From an uncultured beta proteobacterium (GTDB taxonomy: Bacteria > Pseudomonadota > Gammaproteobacteria > Burkholderiales > Burkholderiaceae_C), in NCBI GenBank assembly GCA_903876715.1, contig CAIRBF010000082.1, positions 1-61,685 on the forward strand: DNA of 61,685 bases, given 5' to 3'. The first letter of the stretch is position 1. Each line of letters begins with the position of its first letter. Both the position numbers and the translations under genes were made by a program. Under the pieces are notes generated by a model. The model was not told where the DNA came from and did not search any database. It saw only the letters and a list, made by a program, of their open reading frames with translations. Positions 1-8,546 of this stretch are shown piece by piece.

Positions 1-11
1 ATTTACGTACG

Positions 12-46
12 AAGGGGAGCCCATTGGGCTCCCCTTTCGTCTTTTT
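12..46 (+). terminator. Rho-independent terminator of an off-window gene
   Basis: The arms GGGGAGCCC and GGGCTCCCC pair around a short ATT loop and are followed by TTTCGTCTTTTT, giving a classic intrinsic terminator on the plus strand. The gene it serves must lie to the left of the window. The stretch from 47 to 173 shows no other feature. Confidence 0.8.
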
Positions 47-173
47 GAGTCGGCCCGATCCCGTCGACCGGATCCGGCAGTTCGGTTGGCCGTCTGTTGC
101 CATAGACCCGTGCCACTCCGCCTGGCGCGCATCGTCTTGGCGCCCAGAACTTCGGCTCATCGACACCCAGAAC

Positions 174-482
174 CTAGCGGACGAGCAGGTCCTGTGTCTG
201 CGGGTGACGCCTCATGTAGCTCGCCACGTAGCCACAAACCGGGCGGACCTTCAGTCCCTCGGCCCGGGCCCAGTCCAGCGCATTGCGAACGAGGGCCGCG
301 GCGATGCCACGGCCTTCGAGCGCGCGCGGCACCTCGGTGTGCACGAGGCGCGCCACGTCTCCTGCGAGGGTGTAGGCGCATTCGCATTCGCGTCCCTCGA
401 CGACGGCAACGAAGCGCTGCGCGTCCACGTCGTGAACGATCTCGAGTTCCGGCTGTGCTGACGAGGATTCGAGCAGGGTCAC
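174..482 (-). CDS. GNAT family N-acetyltransferase (small, Acetyltransf_CG type)
   Basis: A 102-residue protein of the small, single-domain GCN5-related acetyltransferase family (PF14542 type), which is about this size. The acetyl-CoA loop is visible as EGRGIAAALVRNALDWA near residues 56-72, preceded by HTEVPRAL and followed by LKVRPVCGYVASYMRRHP, the standard family ending. The substrate is unknown; members are usually described as predicted cytosolic acetyltransferases. It is followed 25 bp upstream on the same strand by yaeQ, so the two may be cotranscribed. The start is the only ATG that gives a full-length domain. The family call is secure from motif recognition, the biochemical role is not. 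Confidence 0.85.
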   Translation of the reverse strand: MTLLESSSAQPELEIVHDVDAQRFVAVVEGRECECAYTLAGDVARLVHTEVPRALEGRGIAAALVRNALDWARAEGLKVRPVCGYVASYMRRHPQTQDLLVR

Positions 483-507
483 AGCGTTATCTCAGAAAGG
501 CTTACCG

Positions 508-1068
508 TCACCTGAGCGGCTCCTTGAGCGCCACCGGGGACAGCTCGACCGACTGCTGGGCATCGGCAACCCAGACCTGCCCATCCTGCACTGTGACCTG
601 CCACTGCATCGAACGCGCCGCCATTGACGCCAGCGCCCGCGCCTCGACAGTGGGCAATTGCCAGACCGCGAGGTTGCGCAGCCGCGCGACCTTGTCGGCC
701 AGGCCGGCCCACCATACCGGCGCCCCGCTTCCATAGGCGTAGAGAGTGACCCGCTCGGCACGACCACAGGCGCGGGCCAGCCGGCGCTCGTCGGGCTGGC
801 CGACCTCGAGCCAGTGCACGAGGGTACCCGACAGATCGTGTTGCCATAGGTCGGGCTCGTCGGTGTCGGACAGGCCGCGTGCAAACTGCAGCGAACCACG
901 CATGTCGTCCGCAGGCACCTGCAGTGCGAAGGCCAGCAGACGCACGAGAAGTCTCTCCTCGGTTTCCGAGGGGTGCAGCGCCAGGGTCAGCGCGTGGTCG
1001 GCATAAAGCTGCCGGTCCATATCGGCGATCTGTAGCTGGGCCTTGTACACAGTGGATTTCAGGGCCAC
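508..1068 (-). CDS. yaeQ: YaeQ family protein
   Basis: The protein begins MALKSTVYKAQLQIADMDRQ and continues with LTLALHPSETEERLLVRLLAF, the hallmark N-terminus of YaeQ, a conserved proteobacterial protein of about 180 residues with a PD-(D/E)xK nuclease-like fold and no firmly assigned reaction. I place the start at a GTG at 1068, giving 186 aa, the family's usual length. The longer open frame to 1233 runs into an intergenic repeat and has no homology-like sequence before this point. The E in SDTDEPDLW and the C-terminal VWVADAQQSVELSPV block are also typical. It lies downstream of the RlmN-like gene on the same strand, separated by 333 bp. Confidence 0.9.
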   Translation of the reverse strand: MALKSTVYKAQLQIADMDRQLYADHALTLALHPSETEERLLVRLLAFALQVPADDMRGSLQFARGLSDTDEPDLWQHDLSGTLVHWLEVGQPDERRLARACGRAERVTLYAYGSGAPVWWAGLADKVARLRNLAVWQLPTVEARALASMAARSMQWQVTVQDGQVWVADAQQSVELSPVALKEPLR

Positions 1069-1401
1069 GGCGGAACCTCGGGACGGATGGGCAGCATGAG
1101 GCCTGCGCGGGCGTGCGCCTCGCGCAGGTACGGTAGACATGGCTGGGCTGGAACCGACGTCGCCCAGCGCTCGAGAGCACTTCCAAGTGTCGGGCGTCGT
1201 CCGTCCCTCCCCCGCGCGGGGGGGCAAGAACACTTGGGGCGGACCGGCGTTTTCCCGAGCGCTCTACCGCCGAGCCCGAAAGACGCCGAAAAACGCCCCA
1301 GATCCAGCCGCGCCCCAGCCTCGTGGCACGGGCCATGACGGACGTTCGAAACAAGGACACGAGTTGCTCTTGCTCGCAGGGCAGGCATGGGCCAGAGCCT
1401 T
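1069..1401. other. Intergenic stretch carrying a palindromic repeat
   Basis: This 333-base gap between rlmN-like (ends 1402) and yaeQ (starts 1068) holds no convincing gene. Its only structured part is the repeat at 1201-1258. A short stretch near 1150-1175 resembles a tRNA T-loop on the minus strand but has no matching acceptor or anticodon arms. Confidence 0.6.
1201..1258. repeat. Dispersed palindromic intergenic repeat, copy 1
   Basis: The segment reads as a C-run/G-run hairpin (CCCCCGCGCGGGGG at about 1209-1223), then GGCAAGAACACTTGGGGCGG and ACCGGCGTTTTCCCGAG. The same order of blocks recurs at 37858-37918, where the arms CAAGAAAAC and GTTTTCTTG are perfectly complementary. Both copies lie directly downstream of genes, so a role as terminator or mRNA 3' end is plausible. 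Here the match between arms is imperfect. Confidence 0.65.
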
Positions 1402-2508
1402 TCAGGCCACACTGACGAGCGGGATCCGTGCTGGCCGGCCCGCAGGACGAGCGATCAGGGCCTCGCCCGGAGCGTCCGTCGCACCCACTGCCGCGCCGAG
1501 CGCGCGGGCGCGCAACTGTCCGCAACCGCCGTCCACGTCCTGTCCTGCGGACCAGCGCAAACGAGTCAACACACCGGCGCTCTTCAGCGCGCGTGCCAGG
1601 GCCACCGTTCGTCCGGTGTCCGGGCGCTGCCACGGCATGCCGTCGATGTGGTTCCAGGGGATGAGGTTGACCATCGCATGCCGGCCCCGCAGCCAGGCGG
1701 CGAGCGTCGCAGCTTCGTCGTCGCCGTCATTCACCCCGGCGAGTAGTGTCCACTGAAGTTGCAGCGGGTAGCCCGTGGCCTCGGCGTAGCCGCAGGCGGC
1801 TTCCACCAGCGCGGCCGGCTCCATGCGTGGGGCGCGCGGCAACAACTGCGCGCGCAACTCGGACTTGGTGGTGTGCAGCGACAGCGCGAGCGCCGGTTTC
1901 ACCCGGCCCAGAGGCAGGCGCTCGAAGGCTCGTGCATCACCCACGGTGGAGAACACCAGCGATTTGTGCGCGATACCGCCGTGCGTGCCGAGGAAGTTGA
2001 TCGCCTCCAGCACAGCGTCGAGGTTGTGTGCCGGCTCGCCCATGCCCATGAAGACCACCTTGCCGACCGCGCGCAGGCGCCGAGCCAGCACCACCTGGGC
2101 CACGATCTCGGCGCTGCCGAGTTGGCGCAGCAGGCCGTCACGGCCGGTCATGCAGAACACGCAGCCGACGGCGCAGCCCGCCTGCGTCGATACGCACAAC
2201 CCGCCTCGCGGTAGCAGCACCGACTCCACCGCCTGTCCGTCGCACAGGCGTACCAGGAGGCGCTCGGAGCTGTCTTCGCCCGGGTGCCGGGACTGCAGCG
2301 TGGCCAGCCCGTCCAAGGCTGCGGCGATCTGGTGCCACGCCGTATGCAGCGCGCGCGGCAGAAAGCGCGCCGGATCCTGCCCACGTGGAGCAGTCGACGC
2401 GAGCTGTACCCAGGCGCGCAGCAACTGCGCGGCATGAACAGGGCGGGCGCCGTGCTGCGCGAGGGTGTCCTCGAGGGTGGAGAGGCTGGCCAGTTGGGCT
2501 GGGTTCAT
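1402..2508 (-). CDS. RlmN/Cfr-type radical SAM RNA methyltransferase
   Basis: A 368-aa radical SAM enzyme. The [4Fe-4S]-binding motif is the RlmN-family CxxxCxxC, seen as GCAVGCVFC (Cys112, Cys116, Cys119 from the chosen start), preceded by RGGLCVSTQA. GMGEPAHN is the family's SAM/iron-sulfur neighbourhood. A C-terminal GGCGQL supplies the methyl-carrying cysteine (about Cys329) equivalent to RlmN Cys355. RlmN methylates C2 of adenosine in 23S rRNA and some tRNAs. This copy has a divergent, Arg/Ala-rich C-terminus and does not sit in an ndk/ispG context, so it may be a paralogue rather than the housekeeping enzyme. The start at 2508 (MNPAQLASL) is chosen over 2565 because the extra 19 residues look non-coding. 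The family is certain, the exact target is not. Confidence 0.85.
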   Translation of the reverse strand: MNPAQLASLSTLEDTLAQHGARPVHAAQLLRAWVQLASTAPRGQDPARFLPRALHTAWHQIAAALDGLATLQSRHPGEDSSERLLVRLCDGQAVESVLLPRGGLCVSTQAGCAVGCVFCMTGRDGLLRQLGSAEIVAQVVLARRLRAVGKVVFMGMGEPAHNLDAVLEAINFLGTHGGIAHKSLVFSTVGDARAFERLPLGRVKPALALSLHTTKSELRAQLLPRAPRMEPAALVEAACGYAEATGYPLQLQWTLLAGVNDGDDEAATLAAWLRGRHAMVNLIPWNHIDGMPWQRPDTGRTVALARALKSAGVLTRLRWSAGQDVDGGCGQLRARALGAAVGATDAPGEALIARPAGRPARIPLVSVA

Positions 2509-2698
2509 GGCAAGGCGGATTGTCGCCGCGCTGCGCCATCGAGGCAGCGGTGCCTGCAGCGGCATCGGTACTCTGGGCCTGTGGCGCTTGCGCGACGGCG
2601 CCGCAAGGCCGCCGTGGTCTCGAACCCGGATACCGGGTCCAAGCCCGGACCCGGGGCGTCATGACCGGTGCCTCGGGTCTTCGGCCGGTGGTGGACCT

Positions 2699-3682
2699 TC
2701 AGCGCGCCGCCTCGGTCCCCGGCGTGCTGGCCGTCCACGCGCTCGCGTGGTCGAGTTCGGCGACCGTCGCGGCGTCCAGCGCCAGCCGCGCCGAGGCGGC
2801 GACCTCCTGCCACTGGACGACGCTGGTCGCGCTGACGATCGGCGCCGTGATGCCCGACCGGGCGATCTGCCAAGCCAGCGCCACTTGCGCGGGCGTTGCG
2901 TCCAAGCGCGCCGCCGCCGCATCGAGAGCGACCAAAATTCGCAGGCCGCGCTCGTTCAGGTAGCCCTTGACACCGGCGCCGCGCACGCTCTTGGCGAGGT
3001 CGGCTTCGCTGCGGTACTTGCCGGTGAGGAAGCCGCGCGCCAAACCAAAGTAGTTGATCACGCCCAAACCCTCGGCGCGACACAGCGGCTCCAGCTCGGC
3101 CTCGTAGAGGGCACGCTCGACGAGGTTGTAGTGGGGCTGCAGGGTCTCGTAGCGCGGCAGGCCCAGCCGTTGGCTGGTCTGCAAGGCCTCGGTCAAGCGG
3201 GCCGCGGTGTGGTTGGACGCGCCGATGGCGCGTATCTTGCCCTCGCGGATCAGCTCCGCGAAGGCCGACAGCGTTTCTTCCAGCGGTGTGCCGGCGTCAT
3301 CCTGGTGCGCTTGGTAAAGATCGATGTGATCGGTCTGCAGACGGCGCAAGGAATCCTCCACCGCCTGGCGTATCCAGCGACGAGACAGGCCGCTGCGGCC
3401 CTCGCCCAGCTTCATCCCGACCTTGGTGGCGAGCACGATGCGATCTCGCTTTCCGCTGGCTTTCAGCCAGCGGCCGATCATGGTCTCTGATTCGCCGCCG
3501 GCATGGCCCGGCACCCAGGCCGAGTAGACGTCGGCCGTGTCCACGAGGTTGAAGCCGGCGTCGACGAAGGCATCGAGCAGCTTGAACGACGTGGTCTCGT
3601 CGGCCGTCCAGCCGAAGACATTGCCGCCGAAGGCCAACGGCGCCACGCGCAGGCCGGTGCGACCGAGTTCACGGGTGATCAT
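2699..3682 (-). CDS. Aldo/keto reductase
   Basis: A 327-aa cytosolic NADPH-dependent oxidoreductase of the AKR superfamily (TIM barrel). The N-terminus MITRELGRTGLRVAPLAFGG is the canonical first strand. The catalytic tetrad is recognisable: Asp and Tyr in VDTADVYSAW, Lys in VLATKVGMK, His in LYQAHQDD. GASNHTAARL is the usual phosphate-loop strand, and a cofactor site follows near IVSATSVVQWQE. The open frame extends upstream to 4060 but only through sequence overlapping the next small gene, so 3682 is the start. The substrate cannot be told. It is close to the YajO/Tas-type group that acts on aldehydes and ketones. Confidence 0.9.
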   Translation of the reverse strand: MITRELGRTGLRVAPLAFGGNVFGWTADETTSFKLLDAFVDAGFNLVDTADVYSAWVPGHAGGESETMIGRWLKASGKRDRIVLATKVGMKLGEGRSGLSRRWIRQAVEDSLRRLQTDHIDLYQAHQDDAGTPLEETLSAFAELIREGKIRAIGASNHTAARLTEALQTSQRLGLPRYETLQPHYNLVERALYEAELEPLCRAEGLGVINYFGLARGFLTGKYRSEADLAKSVRGAGVKGYLNERGLRILVALDAAAARLDATPAQVALAWQIARSGITAPIVSATSVVQWQEVAASARLALDAATVAELDHASAWTASTPGTEAAR

Positions 3683-3770
3683 CTTGGGTCTCCGCAGGAG
3701 CGCGACAAGCAGGCCTTCGGCCAGGCGCGCAGGGCCGCGCTCGGAGACCCTGCGCAGTGCAGCTCGCAGG

Positions 3771-3953
3771 TCAGCCCTGGGCCGCCGGCTGAACGTCGGG
3801 GCTGTCCTGCGGCGTCTGCGCCGTCTCAGGGGTGGGCTCGGACTCGGAGTCGGCCTGCGACGGGTTCGCCTTGCGTCGCGCCTTCTCTTCCTTCTTCTGC
3901 TTCTTCGCGAGCTCGCGCTGCCGCTTTTCGTACTGGTAGTTTGGCTTTGGCAT
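3771..3953 (-). CDS. Small lysine-rich conserved hypothetical protein
   Basis: A 60-aa protein, MPKPNYQYEKRQRELAKKQK..., whose first half is a highly charged, Lys/Arg/Glu-rich helix and whose second half is an acidic, Pro/Ser/Glu-rich tail. Short proteins beginning like this are common in Burkholderiales. No enzymatic function is suggested, and the basic helix would fit nucleic-acid or ribosome contact, which is inference only. It sits 88 bp upstream of the aldo/keto reductase on the same strand. The 155 bp on its other side, up to 4108, hold nothing I recognise. Confidence 0.6.
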   Translation of the reverse strand: MPKPNYQYEKRQRELAKKQKKEEKARRKANPSQADSESEPTPETAQTPQDSPDVQPAAQG

Positions 3954-4108
3954 CGACGGCCCTCAAGATGAGTGAGGCGATACGATACCCCAGAAGACGC
4001 TCGATTTCGGGCTGATGCACGTGCGTGCGGCCCGTCATGGCCGCTTCGCAAGCCGATCATTGCGCGTCCAGTCTCGGACGCCTGCCGCTGCTGTGGTGGT
4101 GCTGTTCC

Positions 4109-4825
4109 TCAGGCCTCGCCCGTCAGCCGGCAGTAGTAGCGCCAGTAGGGCTCGTTGCTTCCGATGTCCACTTGCTCGAAGAAGGCCGCGTCCTCGTCGG
4201 AGATGGGCTCAGGTTTGCCGAGCAGGCGCGCCCGGTAATTGAGGTCGGCCAGATCGTTGAGCCGGATCGCGTCGAGCACGGCGTCCTCGACCGTGGCACC
4301 CATGGTGGTGATGCCGTGCCCGCGCATTACGCAGCTGCGCGACTGGCGCATCACGCTGGCAAGGTCGCGCCCGAGTTCCTCGTTGTGGATCAGCACGCTG
4401 CGGGGGTAGTTGGCGATCCCGTCGCTGACCAGACGCAGGCAGCTCGGGTCGAAGGCGCCGACCAAGGGCAGCAGCGGCACCCCGCAGATGGAGAACAGCA
4501 CCACGGTGGACGGATGCGCGTGCAGCACCGAGCCCAGCTCCGGGCGGGTCTTGAGCAGCACGGTGTGGATGAACACCTCCTTGGGAACGTGCAGGTCGTC
4601 GCGTCCGGCCACCTTGCGCCCGTCCAGGTCGACCAGGATGATGTCGTCGGCCGAGGTGTAACGTATGCCCGACTCGCCCGGTCCCCGGGCGCGGATCAGG
4701 ATCAGATCATGGTCCGGGACCCTCAGGCTGATGTGCCCGAAGGTGCTGCGCGTGAGGTCCAGCTTGCCCATCACGCGGCAGGCGCGCGCTACGCGTTCGC
4801 GCTCGGGCATCAAGGTTTCGTACAT
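4109..4825 (-). CDS. Class II aldolase/adducin family protein (possible aromatic-acid decarboxylase)
   Basis: A 238-aa zinc-dependent class II aldolase-fold protein. Metal-ligand motifs are VLHAHPSTVVLFS and MRGHGITTMG, with GHISLRVPDHD near the N-terminus. The start is ATG 4825 (MYETLMPERERVARACR); the longer frame runs into the preceding gene. It is the last gene of a four-gene minus-strand operon with a phthalate-dioxygenase-like Rieske protein and a dihydrodiol-dehydrogenase-like protein. In some actinobacterial phthalate pathways the dihydroxyphthalate decarboxylase belongs to this same fold family, so decarboxylation of a dihydroxylated aromatic acid is the best contextual guess. Sugar-phosphate aldolase activity cannot be excluded from sequence alone. 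Confidence 0.8.
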   Translation of the reverse strand: MYETLMPERERVARACRVMGKLDLTRSTFGHISLRVPDHDLILIRARGPGESGIRYTSADDIILVDLDGRKVAGRDDLHVPKEVFIHTVLLKTRPELGSVLHAHPSTVVLFSICGVPLLPLVGAFDPSCLRLVSDGIANYPRSVLIHNEELGRDLASVMRQSRSCVMRGHGITTMGATVEDAVLDAIRLNDLADLNYRARLLGKPEPISDEDAAFFEQVDIGSNEPYWRYYCRLTGEA

Positions 4826-4892
4826 GCCGGCCTCCTGCAGGGGTACACGTGCCTGATCGTCGGGGCTGCCCGCGCCGGCCCCAAGCAAGCCC

Positions 4893-6140
4893 TCAGACAC
4901 GTTGCAGGCCGAAGGCTTCGTGGTAGACGTCCAGGTCCACCACATGGTTGCGTGCCGGATCGCGCAGCGTGCCCATCGGGTCGCGGCCCTCCTGCACCAG
5001 TTGGACCTGCTCCTTGATCAGGCGGCGCAGCATGGCGATGCCGCGGTCGGACGAGCCCAGGTGCTCACGCGTGCGGTCGGTCAGGCCGCCCTGCGTCTCC
5101 CACGCCATCGCGTCCTGCGCGGTGACGATCTTGAGGTTGTAGCGGCCCGACTCATCGCGCAGCCTGCAATGCTCGAAGGGGACGTCGGCGTCTGCGGCCA
5201 TGACGCTCTCCTGCGACGGCATGAAGTTGACGTGGTAGACCTTGGTGTGCGTGTCGTCGATCGGTACCCGGAACTGCATGTTGTGCAGATAGCCCAGCGC
5301 CGACTCCCCGGCGGTGAAGGTCTTGACGGCTTCGTACTCCTGCATCCGCACCAGGTCGTGCGAGATCACCAGACGCAGGGCGGTGGGAAACACCAGCGGG
5401 TGCTGCTCTGAATGCGGGGCCTCGCCCGGCTTGCGTCCGGCGACCGTGCGGACCTTCTGAATGCCGAACTCGAAGCGGACGAAGTCGTTCTTCTCCCCGT
5501 ACTGCGCCTTCAAGCCGAGGGCAGCGAACTGGGCTTCGCTGTCGCTGTCCTTCTTGGCCCCGAAGCTCCCGTGCAGCCAGTAGACGTGGGCCGGGTCGAC
5601 GGAGTTCTCCATGGGCTGCAGCCAGTTGCAGTCGATCACGGACTCGATGACACCCCAGCGTCTGCCGTCCTCGCGTGCCAGCACGTCCCAGCGCGGAAGC
5701 AGGGGCGCCGGTTGCGGTCCCATGTAGGCGAAAAGCAAGCCCCCGAGTTTCTGCACCGGGTAGGCGCGGTGCGTGATTCGGTCCTTGTAGGTGCTGTCCG
5801 GGGGCTCCGCAGGTTGCTCCAGGCAGGCACCGCTAGGGCCGAATTTCCAGCCGTGGTAAGGGCAGCGTATGCCTTCGGTGTCAACCCGGCCATTGGCCAG
5901 CGAGACCAGCCGGTGCGAACACTGCTCCTCGACCAGGCCGTAGCGCACGGCCTCGCCTTCAGCCCGCGTGCGCAGTTGGAAGACCACCAGGTCTTCACCC
6001 AGGATGCGCACGCGCTTGATGGGGGTGTCCTCGTCGATTTCGCAGGCTGCGGCGACCGGGTGCCAGTAGCGGCGCAGCAATTCGCCAGCCGGCGTGCCGG
6101 CGCCCACCCGGGTGAGGGCGTCGTTTTCTTCTCTGGTCAT
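4893..6140 (-). CDS. Rieske non-heme iron oxygenase, phthalate 4,5-dioxygenase-like alpha subunit
   Basis: A 415-aa ring-hydroxylating oxygenase. The Rieske [2Fe-2S] site is C74-S-H76...C93-P-Y-H96 (spacing CxH-x16-CxxH). The mononuclear iron site is in ENSVDPAHVYWLH, giving His185 and His190 in the D-x2-H-x4-H arrangement. The opening MTREENDALTRVGAGTP and LLRRYWHPVA are characteristic of the phthalate 4,5-dioxygenase/OphA2 subgroup of single-component-type oxygenases. ATG 6140 is preferred over ATG 6170 because homologues begin at this motif, with GGAGG about 14 nt upstream. The gaps to the neighbouring genes are 65-67 bp, consistent with one transcript. No reductase or ferredoxin partner gene is in the window, so electrons must come from a reductase encoded elsewhere. 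Confidence 0.9.
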   Translation of the reverse strand: MTREENDALTRVGAGTPAGELLRRYWHPVAAACEIDEDTPIKRVRILGEDLVVFQLRTRAEGEAVRYGLVEEQCSHRLVSLANGRVDTEGIRCPYHGWKFGPSGACLEQPAEPPDSTYKDRITHRAYPVQKLGGLLFAYMGPQPAPLLPRWDVLAREDGRRWGVIESVIDCNWLQPMENSVDPAHVYWLHGSFGAKKDSDSEAQFAALGLKAQYGEKNDFVRFEFGIQKVRTVAGRKPGEAPHSEQHPLVFPTALRLVISHDLVRMQEYEAVKTFTAGESALGYLHNMQFRVPIDDTHTKVYHVNFMPSQESVMAADADVPFEHCRLRDESGRYNLKIVTAQDAMAWETQGGLTDRTREHLGSSDRGIAMLRRLIKEQVQLVQEGRDPMGTLRDPARNHVVDLDVYHEAFGLQRV

Positions 6141-6205
6141 CACGGTGGGTTCGTCCTCCAGGCTCGGCATTCAATCGGCGCGCACCACTTTCGACATCCG
6201 TCGAC

Positions 6206-7213
6206 TCAAGGGGCCAGCATCGCCTTGTGACGCGCGTGACTCTCCCGCACCCCCCGGGTGAACTGCTCCGTCGACTCGAAGCGCGCGACGCTGCCCATCT
6301 TGGCCATCGCCTCCGAGAATTCAGCGGTGGCGACCACCTTCTGCAGGTCGGACTCGATGCGCCGCAACAAGGCCGGCGGCATCCGCGCCGGCCCCATGAT
6401 GCCCATCCAGTTCGAGTAGTCATAGGCTGGGAAGCCTTGTTCGGCCATGGTGGGCACATCGGGCAGTTGCCCCACTCGGTCCTTCGTGCTCACCGCCAGC
6501 GCCACCAGTTGGCCGGACTTCAACAACGGCTGGGCGGTCGAGATCGCCAGCCAGGAGGCCTGCACGTCGCCCGAGGCCACGGCCAGCGCCGCCGGCGCAC
6601 CGCCCTTGTACGGGATTTCGTTGAGCTTGACGCCCGTCACCCGCATCATGTGCTCCATCATCATGTGGTGCGATTCGCCCCGGCCGCTGGAGGCGTAGTC
6701 CAGGGCCCCGGGCTTGGCCCGGGCGGTGGCCAGGAAGTCTGCCAGGGTCTTGTAGGGCAGCTTGCTGTTGACGACGAGCACGTTCGGGATGCTCACCGTG
6801 TTGGCGATCGCTTGCAGGTCGCTCAGCGGGTCATAGGGCATCTTGTCGCGCAGGAAGGGCAGCACCGTGATCGGCCCGGCCGTGCCCAGCAGCAGCGTGT
6901 GGCCGTCAGGTTGCGCCCGTGCAACCGCCTCCGCACCGATGGCTCCCGAGGCACCGGCGGCGTTCTCCACGATCACCGTCTGGCCCCACAGCGCCTGCAA
7001 GCCCTTGGCGACCGCCCGCCCGGTGAGGTCGCCGGCACCGCCCGGCGGGAAGGTCACAACGAGCTTGACGGGTCGCGTCGGGAAAGCGCCTTCGCCTTGC
7101 GCCTGCGCCGGGCTGCTGGCCAAGCCCCCAAGGAGCGCTATCGGCACCAGCCACTGCAGCAGACTGCGCCGGCAGGCGGGGCTGGGGGTGGTGTGGGAGG
7201 TCTTCATGTCCAT
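6206..7213 (-). CDS. TctC/Bug family tripartite tricarboxylate transporter substrate-binding protein
   Basis: A 335-aa periplasmic solute receptor. It has a Sec signal peptide (charged start, hydrophobic core LLQWLVPIALLGGLA, cleavage after AQA near residue 38), then FPTRPVKLVVTFPPGGAGD, the defining first strand and ligand loop of Bug proteins, and NEIPYKGGAPAALAVASGDV, the second domain's ligand motif. Such receptors bind carboxylates or aromatic acids and feed TctAB, which is not encoded here, as is usual for the many orphan Bug proteins of Burkholderiales. Its place between a Rieske oxygenase and a dehydrogenase suggests that it binds the pathway substrate. Confidence 0.92.
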   Translation of the reverse strand: MDMKTSHTTPSPACRRSLLQWLVPIALLGGLASSPAQAQGEGAFPTRPVKLVVTFPPGGAGDLTGRAVAKGLQALWGQTVIVENAAGASGAIGAEAVARAQPDGHTLLLGTAGPITVLPFLRDKMPYDPLSDLQAIANTVSIPNVLVVNSKLPYKTLADFLATARAKPGALDYASSGRGESHHMMMEHMMRVTGVKLNEIPYKGGAPAALAVASGDVQASWLAISTAQPLLKSGQLVALAVSTKDRVGQLPDVPTMAEQGFPAYDYSNWMGIMGPARMPPALLRRIESDLQKVVATAEFSEAMAKMGSVARFESTEQFTRGVRESHARHKAMLAP

Positions 7214-7282
7214 CTTGTCTCGCTGTCCGTGGTTGTGATGATGGGAAGCCCAGCGGCGCGCCGACGGCGCCCGCCCTGGCGC

Positions 7283-8518
7283 TCAGCCTGGCTCGGGTGC
7301 CGGAACCTGGTGCGAAAGGAGGATCTCGCGGCGCTCGGCGGCAGACTGCATGATGGCCAGGCAGACCTCGAGCGTGGCCATGCCCCAGGGGCCCGAATGG
7401 GCCACGGGCTTGTCCCGGACCACGGCGTCGTAAAGCTCGTCGAGTTCGGCCCGCCGGCCGGCCACGGGGTTGGCGCTGCCGACGAGGGGCACGTCTTCGG
7501 TGCCTCGGTCGTCGTGGACATAGATGCCGTGCGCCGACTGGCGCACGTCGCCACGCTCGCATGACATGATCAGCATGCCGAGGTCGTTCGGAACCCATGG
7601 CTTGGGGGCGGCCTGCACCTGCGCGCTGACCCTCTCGTCGCTGCCGCCGATGCGCAGCTGGTCCTTGGCCTGGTCCTGATCCGACGTGCCGGCCAGTAAT
7701 TGGCGACGAACTTCGATGCGCTCAGGGACGGTGAAGTGATGGTTCTGGTGCCCCCAGGGCACCAGCTCGGAGCCGACGAAGTAGCCGTAGCCGTTGTGCA
7801 TGAGGGTGGCCGGCGTGCCGTCTTCGAACTCCATGAAGGCCGAGTAGTAGCCGGGGATGGGGCGACCGGGAAACCACTGGCCGATGGTGCCGCGCACGCT
7901 GCGCACCATTCCACCGCCCAGCAGTCGCAGCGTGTCCACCTGGTGTGGCGCCTGTCGGAAGGGCACCCCACCGCCTTGCGTGATGTCGAGCTCGTCGGCC
8001 GAGCGCGGACGCAGCATCCAGTCCGAATAGGCCCACACGTGCATCGCGCACAAGCGCCCGAGACGTCCGGACCGCAGGATCTGCCGCATCGTCTGCACCG
8101 GGGGCAGGAAGCTCTGTGTGTGACCGCAGATCAGCTTCACCTTGTGCTTGATCGACGCCTCGATCATGGCCTCTGCTTCGCGCAGCGTGATGGCCATCGG
8201 CTTCTCGACCACCACGTGCTTGCCGTGTTCGGCCGCCATGATGGCGTGTTCGGCGTGAAATCGGTTCGGGGTGGCGATCCACACCGCCTCGACGTCAGGG
8301 TCCGCGCACAGTTCCTTGACGCTGGAGTACGTGGTGCCGCCGTAGCGCTGCCGGAAGACCTCCAGGATGCGCGGGTTCACGTCCGCTGCCGCCACGAGGT
8401 CGATCGTGTCGAGCATGCGCATCGTCGGCAGGATCTCCGCCGCGCCGACTCCCACCCCTGCGACACCGATGCGCAGCTTTCGGGGTGTTGCTGCTGTTTT
8501 CGCCGCCGCCTTCTTCAT
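7283..8518 (-). CDS. Gfo/Idh/MocA family dehydrogenase, phthalate dihydrodiol dehydrogenase-like
   Basis: A 411-aa NAD(P)-dependent oxidoreductase. The N-terminal Rossmann fold shows KLRIGVAGVGVGAAEILP, and the Gfo/Idh signature VVVEKPMAIT carries the catalytic EKP lysine. WIATPNRFHAEHAIMAAEHG lies between them. The C-terminal half contains the family's sheet domain (SGRLGRLCAMHVWAYSDWM, GGGVPFRQAPHQVDTLRLLG). The order and pairing with a Pht3/OphA2-like oxygenase resemble pht4/ophB, whose product oxidises a cis-dihydrodiol back to a catechol-type acid. It is the first gene of the operon and starts 29 bp downstream of a well-formed promoter. The N-terminal KKAAAKTAATP is a Lys/Ala-rich extension. 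Confidence 0.88.
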   Translation of the reverse strand: MKKAAAKTAATPRKLRIGVAGVGVGAAEILPTMRMLDTIDLVAAADVNPRILEVFRQRYGGTTYSSVKELCADPDVEAVWIATPNRFHAEHAIMAAEHGKHVVVEKPMAITLREAEAMIEASIKHKVKLICGHTQSFLPPVQTMRQILRSGRLGRLCAMHVWAYSDWMLRPRSADELDITQGGGVPFRQAPHQVDTLRLLGGGMVRSVRGTIGQWFPGRPIPGYYSAFMEFEDGTPATLMHNGYGYFVGSELVPWGHQNHHFTVPERIEVRRQLLAGTSDQDQAKDQLRIGGSDERVSAQVQAAPKPWVPNDLGMLIMSCERGDVRQSAHGIYVHDDRGTEDVPLVGSANPVAGRRAELDELYDAVVRDKPVAHSGPWGMATLEVCLAIMQSAAERREILLSHQVPAPEPG

Positions 8519-8546
8519 CCCGCCCCGCCGATTGGTTATTCATCTA

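Noticed and set aside
1140-1225. tRNA-like T-loop sequence near yaeQ
   Set aside because: GGTTCCAGCCC fits a T-loop but there is no matching acceptor stem, D-arm or anticodon arm.
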